Origin: Nodularia sp. LEGE 06071
GTDB taxonomy: Bacteria; Cyanobacteriota; Cyanobacteriia; Cyanobacteriales; Nostocaceae
Direction of reading: 5' to 3'
Assembly (NCBI RefSeq): GCF_015207755.1
Contig: NZ_JADEWH010000006.1
Coordinates: 62,001-126,000, forward strand
Length of the DNA stretch: 64,000 nucleotides
Below are positions 62,331 through 64,000 of the stretch, piece after piece. The position numbers and the translations under genes are program-made. The notes beneath the pieces were generated by a model. The model saw nothing but the letters and a program-made list of their open reading frames with translations, had not been told where the DNA came from and made no database searches. Position 1 is the stretch's first letter. Each line of letters starts with the position of its first letter.

Positions 62331-63656
62331 TTATGCTCTATTTCCCCAAGGACCCCAAATTGCCAAAGTTATACCAGGGCTTTGGATGTTGACAAACATA
62401 GTTTGACCATCTGGTGAGAAGCAGGCTCCACAAAATTCACTGGTATTCAAGGCGTTACGTCCAAAAGTATACAGTTGTCCTTGGGGAGTTACACCTCTTA
62501 AGAAATTGGTACCAGACCCATCTTCACAGATAATGATATCGCCAAAAGGTGCGACAACTATATTATCTGGAGACTTAAGTTCATCCGCAGATTCAGACTC
62601 AACAAACAGGTCAATTGTCTCTTCACCAGGAATGTAGCGCCATATCTGACCACGGCTGATCAATCCGCCATTTGTAGCAGCGAAGTAAATTTCACCATTA
62701 CCATACCAAATACCTTCTCCACGGGAAAACTGGGCTGCACCCAAGTCACGACCTTGGACTCGCACATTATCCGTAGCTGGGTTGGGGTTAGGAATGTTTA
62801 CCCATTCTACAGAGTATTTCTGTCCCACAGCGAACTGCCCACTATTCTCACCGCGATTATTAGTATTGACCGCAAAAGGTTTACCGACAATCACCATAGC
62901 TTGGAGTGTGCCGCCTTCGGCTAACTTTCCAGGCACATTGGGGATAAAACGGTAGAAGAGGCTATCTCCTGTATCTTCAGTCTCATAAACATATCCAGTG
63001 GCAGGGTCTACCGCCACAGCTTCGTGATTAAACCGTCCCATATCAACTAGAGGCACTGCTTCAACAGCAGAGGTAGCGCTGGCTGGAATCTCAAAGTTAT
63101 AACCGTGTAACTTTGTAATTTCTGTATTGTCTCCACCCGGTGTGCTGGTATTTTCTTCAGAGGTAATCCATGAACCCCAAGGAGTTTGACCACCTGCACA
63201 GTTACGAATGGTGCCACCAAGAGAGGCAAACTGTTTGACTAGTTGACGATTGGGAGCCACAACTATGTTTGTAGTGCCACCTTTGCAAAGAGGATCATAT
63301 GACAAATTACTTGGTACTTGTAATCGTGAACCAGTAACGCCAGTACCGCCAATTTCGTGGTTGCAAATCAGGATAGTTGTGCCTCTGGGTCCTTGAAAAG
63401 CTGCCATACCATCATGATTGCTAGGTACTGGATTGCCATCGGCCATGAGATCACCAGTGCGGGATATAACGCGATACTGAAATCCTGCTGGTAACTCTAA
63501 CAAGTTATTCGGATCTGGTACAAGCGGCCCATATCCCATAGTCGTTGTTTGACCAAAGGCTTTCTGGGCCAGAAAAGCTTGTAAAGGGGACAAAGCTAAA
63601 GTGCCGGCTGCTGTTGCACCGGCTAATCCAAAGAATTTACGTCTTGAATATACCAT
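62331..63656 (-). CDS. PhoX-like (DUF839) Tat-exported protein
   Basis: The 441-aa protein starts with a twin-arginine signal, SRRKFFGLAGATAAGTLALS, with likely cleavage near AFG-QTT. The mature part is a beta-propeller of the PhoX/DUF839 type: LLELPAGFQYRVISRTGDLM, DGMAAFQGPRGTTILICNHE, PWGSWITSEENTS and NHEAVAVDPATGYVYETED. The CNHE and SEEN motifs bind calcium/iron in PhoX phosphatases. It is probably periplasmic or extracellular and may be a calcium-dependent phosphatase. No pho box was identified upstream. Confidence 0.82.
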   Translation of the reverse strand: MVYSRRKFFGLAGATAAGTLALSPLQAFLAQKAFGQTTTMGYGPLVPDPNNLLELPAGFQYRVISRTGDLMADGNPVPSNHDGMAAFQGPRGTTILICNHEIGGTGVTGSRLQVPSNLSYDPLCKGGTTNIVVAPNRQLVKQFASLGGTIRNCAGGQTPWGSWITSEENTSTPGGDNTEITKLHGYNFEIPASATSAVEAVPLVDMGRFNHEAVAVDPATGYVYETEDTGDSLFYRFIPNVPGKLAEGGTLQAMVIVGKPFAVNTNNRGENSGQFAVGQKYSVEWVNIPNPNPATDNVRVQGRDLGAAQFSRGEGIWYGNGEIYFAATNGGLISRGQIWRYIPGEETIDLFVESESADELKSPDNIVVAPFGDIIICEDGSGTNFLRGVTPQGQLYTFGRNALNTSEFCGACFSPDGQTMFVNIQSPGITLAIWGPWGNRA

Positions 63657-64000
63657 GAGAATATTTGGCTCGCATAAAATGACTAGTAGATATTAAGTAG
63701 CTTTGATTAAGTTTAGGTAATGCTTTATTTAATGTTTCTTTATTTTGTCACTATTCATTTGTTAAAAGTACATTTTCATGCCCAAAAAAATTTACAATAA
63801 GATCATATTTTTCCTAAATTAAATTCAGATAAAACTCAATACTTTGGGTGATCACAAGAATAATGATTGCAACTCACGATATTATTTATTGCTTTGATTT
63901 ATGAATAAGTAAAGAATTACATTATGTAAATCAATTAATTTTTGGTTAAGGAGAGTTAAAGCTTTGTTTAATTAAATAGAAAAATTAATTAAGGTGATTA
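63657..64000. other. AT-rich end region
   Basis: The last 344 bases contain no recognisable gene, repeat or RNA. The stretch is very AT-rich and should hold the promoter of the PhoX-like gene. Confidence 0.4.

Overview
This 64 kb window comes from a filamentous, probably heterocyst-forming cyanobacterium (order Nostocales). That assignment is inferred from photosystem II genes psbB and psbT, a cyanobacterial-type nifJ, a PaO-type Rieske oxygenase, GH100 neutral invertase, Ccs1/CcdA cytochrome c maturation, many HIP1 sites (GCGATCGC), and abundant short intergenic repeats of cyanobacterial type. No tRNA, rRNA or CRISPR array was found. One SRP RNA gene is present.

Layout. 0-5 kb: a CFA-synthase-like methyltransferase, an ExoD protein, a membrane protein and a sucrase/ferredoxin-like protein, separated by miniature inverted-repeat elements; one of these carries a second element nested inside it. 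5-14 kb: ABC exporter, neutral invertase, 2H phosphoesterase, YciI-like protein, ffs, phasin-like protein, queF, ccs1 and ccdA. 13.5-25.6 kb: an accessory zone centred on nifJ. It has three PIN-domain toxin-antitoxin modules, three extra fragments of the nifJ 3' end, a fragmentary second copy of one toxin gene, a 1161-aa coiled-coil protein and a double-glycine-leader peptide. 25.6-34 kb: a giant modular surface or secreted protein (FG-GAP-like repeats, six PA14-like modules, LGFP-like repeats, M23 peptidase, PPC domain, lipase-like hydrolase). It is split by a 2-bp deletion inside a 174-bp tandem repeat. 34-48 kb: Rieske oxygenase with a TauD-like dioxygenase, bestrophin, sulfurtransferase, HD-GYP response regulator, glmU, isoaspartyl peptidase, DUF2256, a GAF sensor and pyrD. 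48-52 kb: ergothioneine genes egtC-egtB-egtD. 52-55 kb: a peptide ABC permease and its binding protein, separated by a second copy of the mobile miniature element. 56-59 kb: a broken LigB-type dioxygenase abutting an IS200/IS605-like end, then psbB-psbT. 59-64 kb: rps1, a HAD protein, a Uma2 protein and a Tat-exported PhoX-like protein.

How it fits together. Most of the window is housekeeping metabolism in short transcription units. The unusual material lies in 13.5-34 kb and in the miniature elements. The nifJ 3' end appears repeatedly beside accessory cassettes, and nifJ itself has absorbed intergenic repeat sequence in frame at four places. The coiled-coil protein, the Gly/Tyr/Lys-rich peptide and the giant PA14/LGFP/M23/lipase protein are neighbours and could form a cell-surface or secreted set; that link is inference from proximity only.
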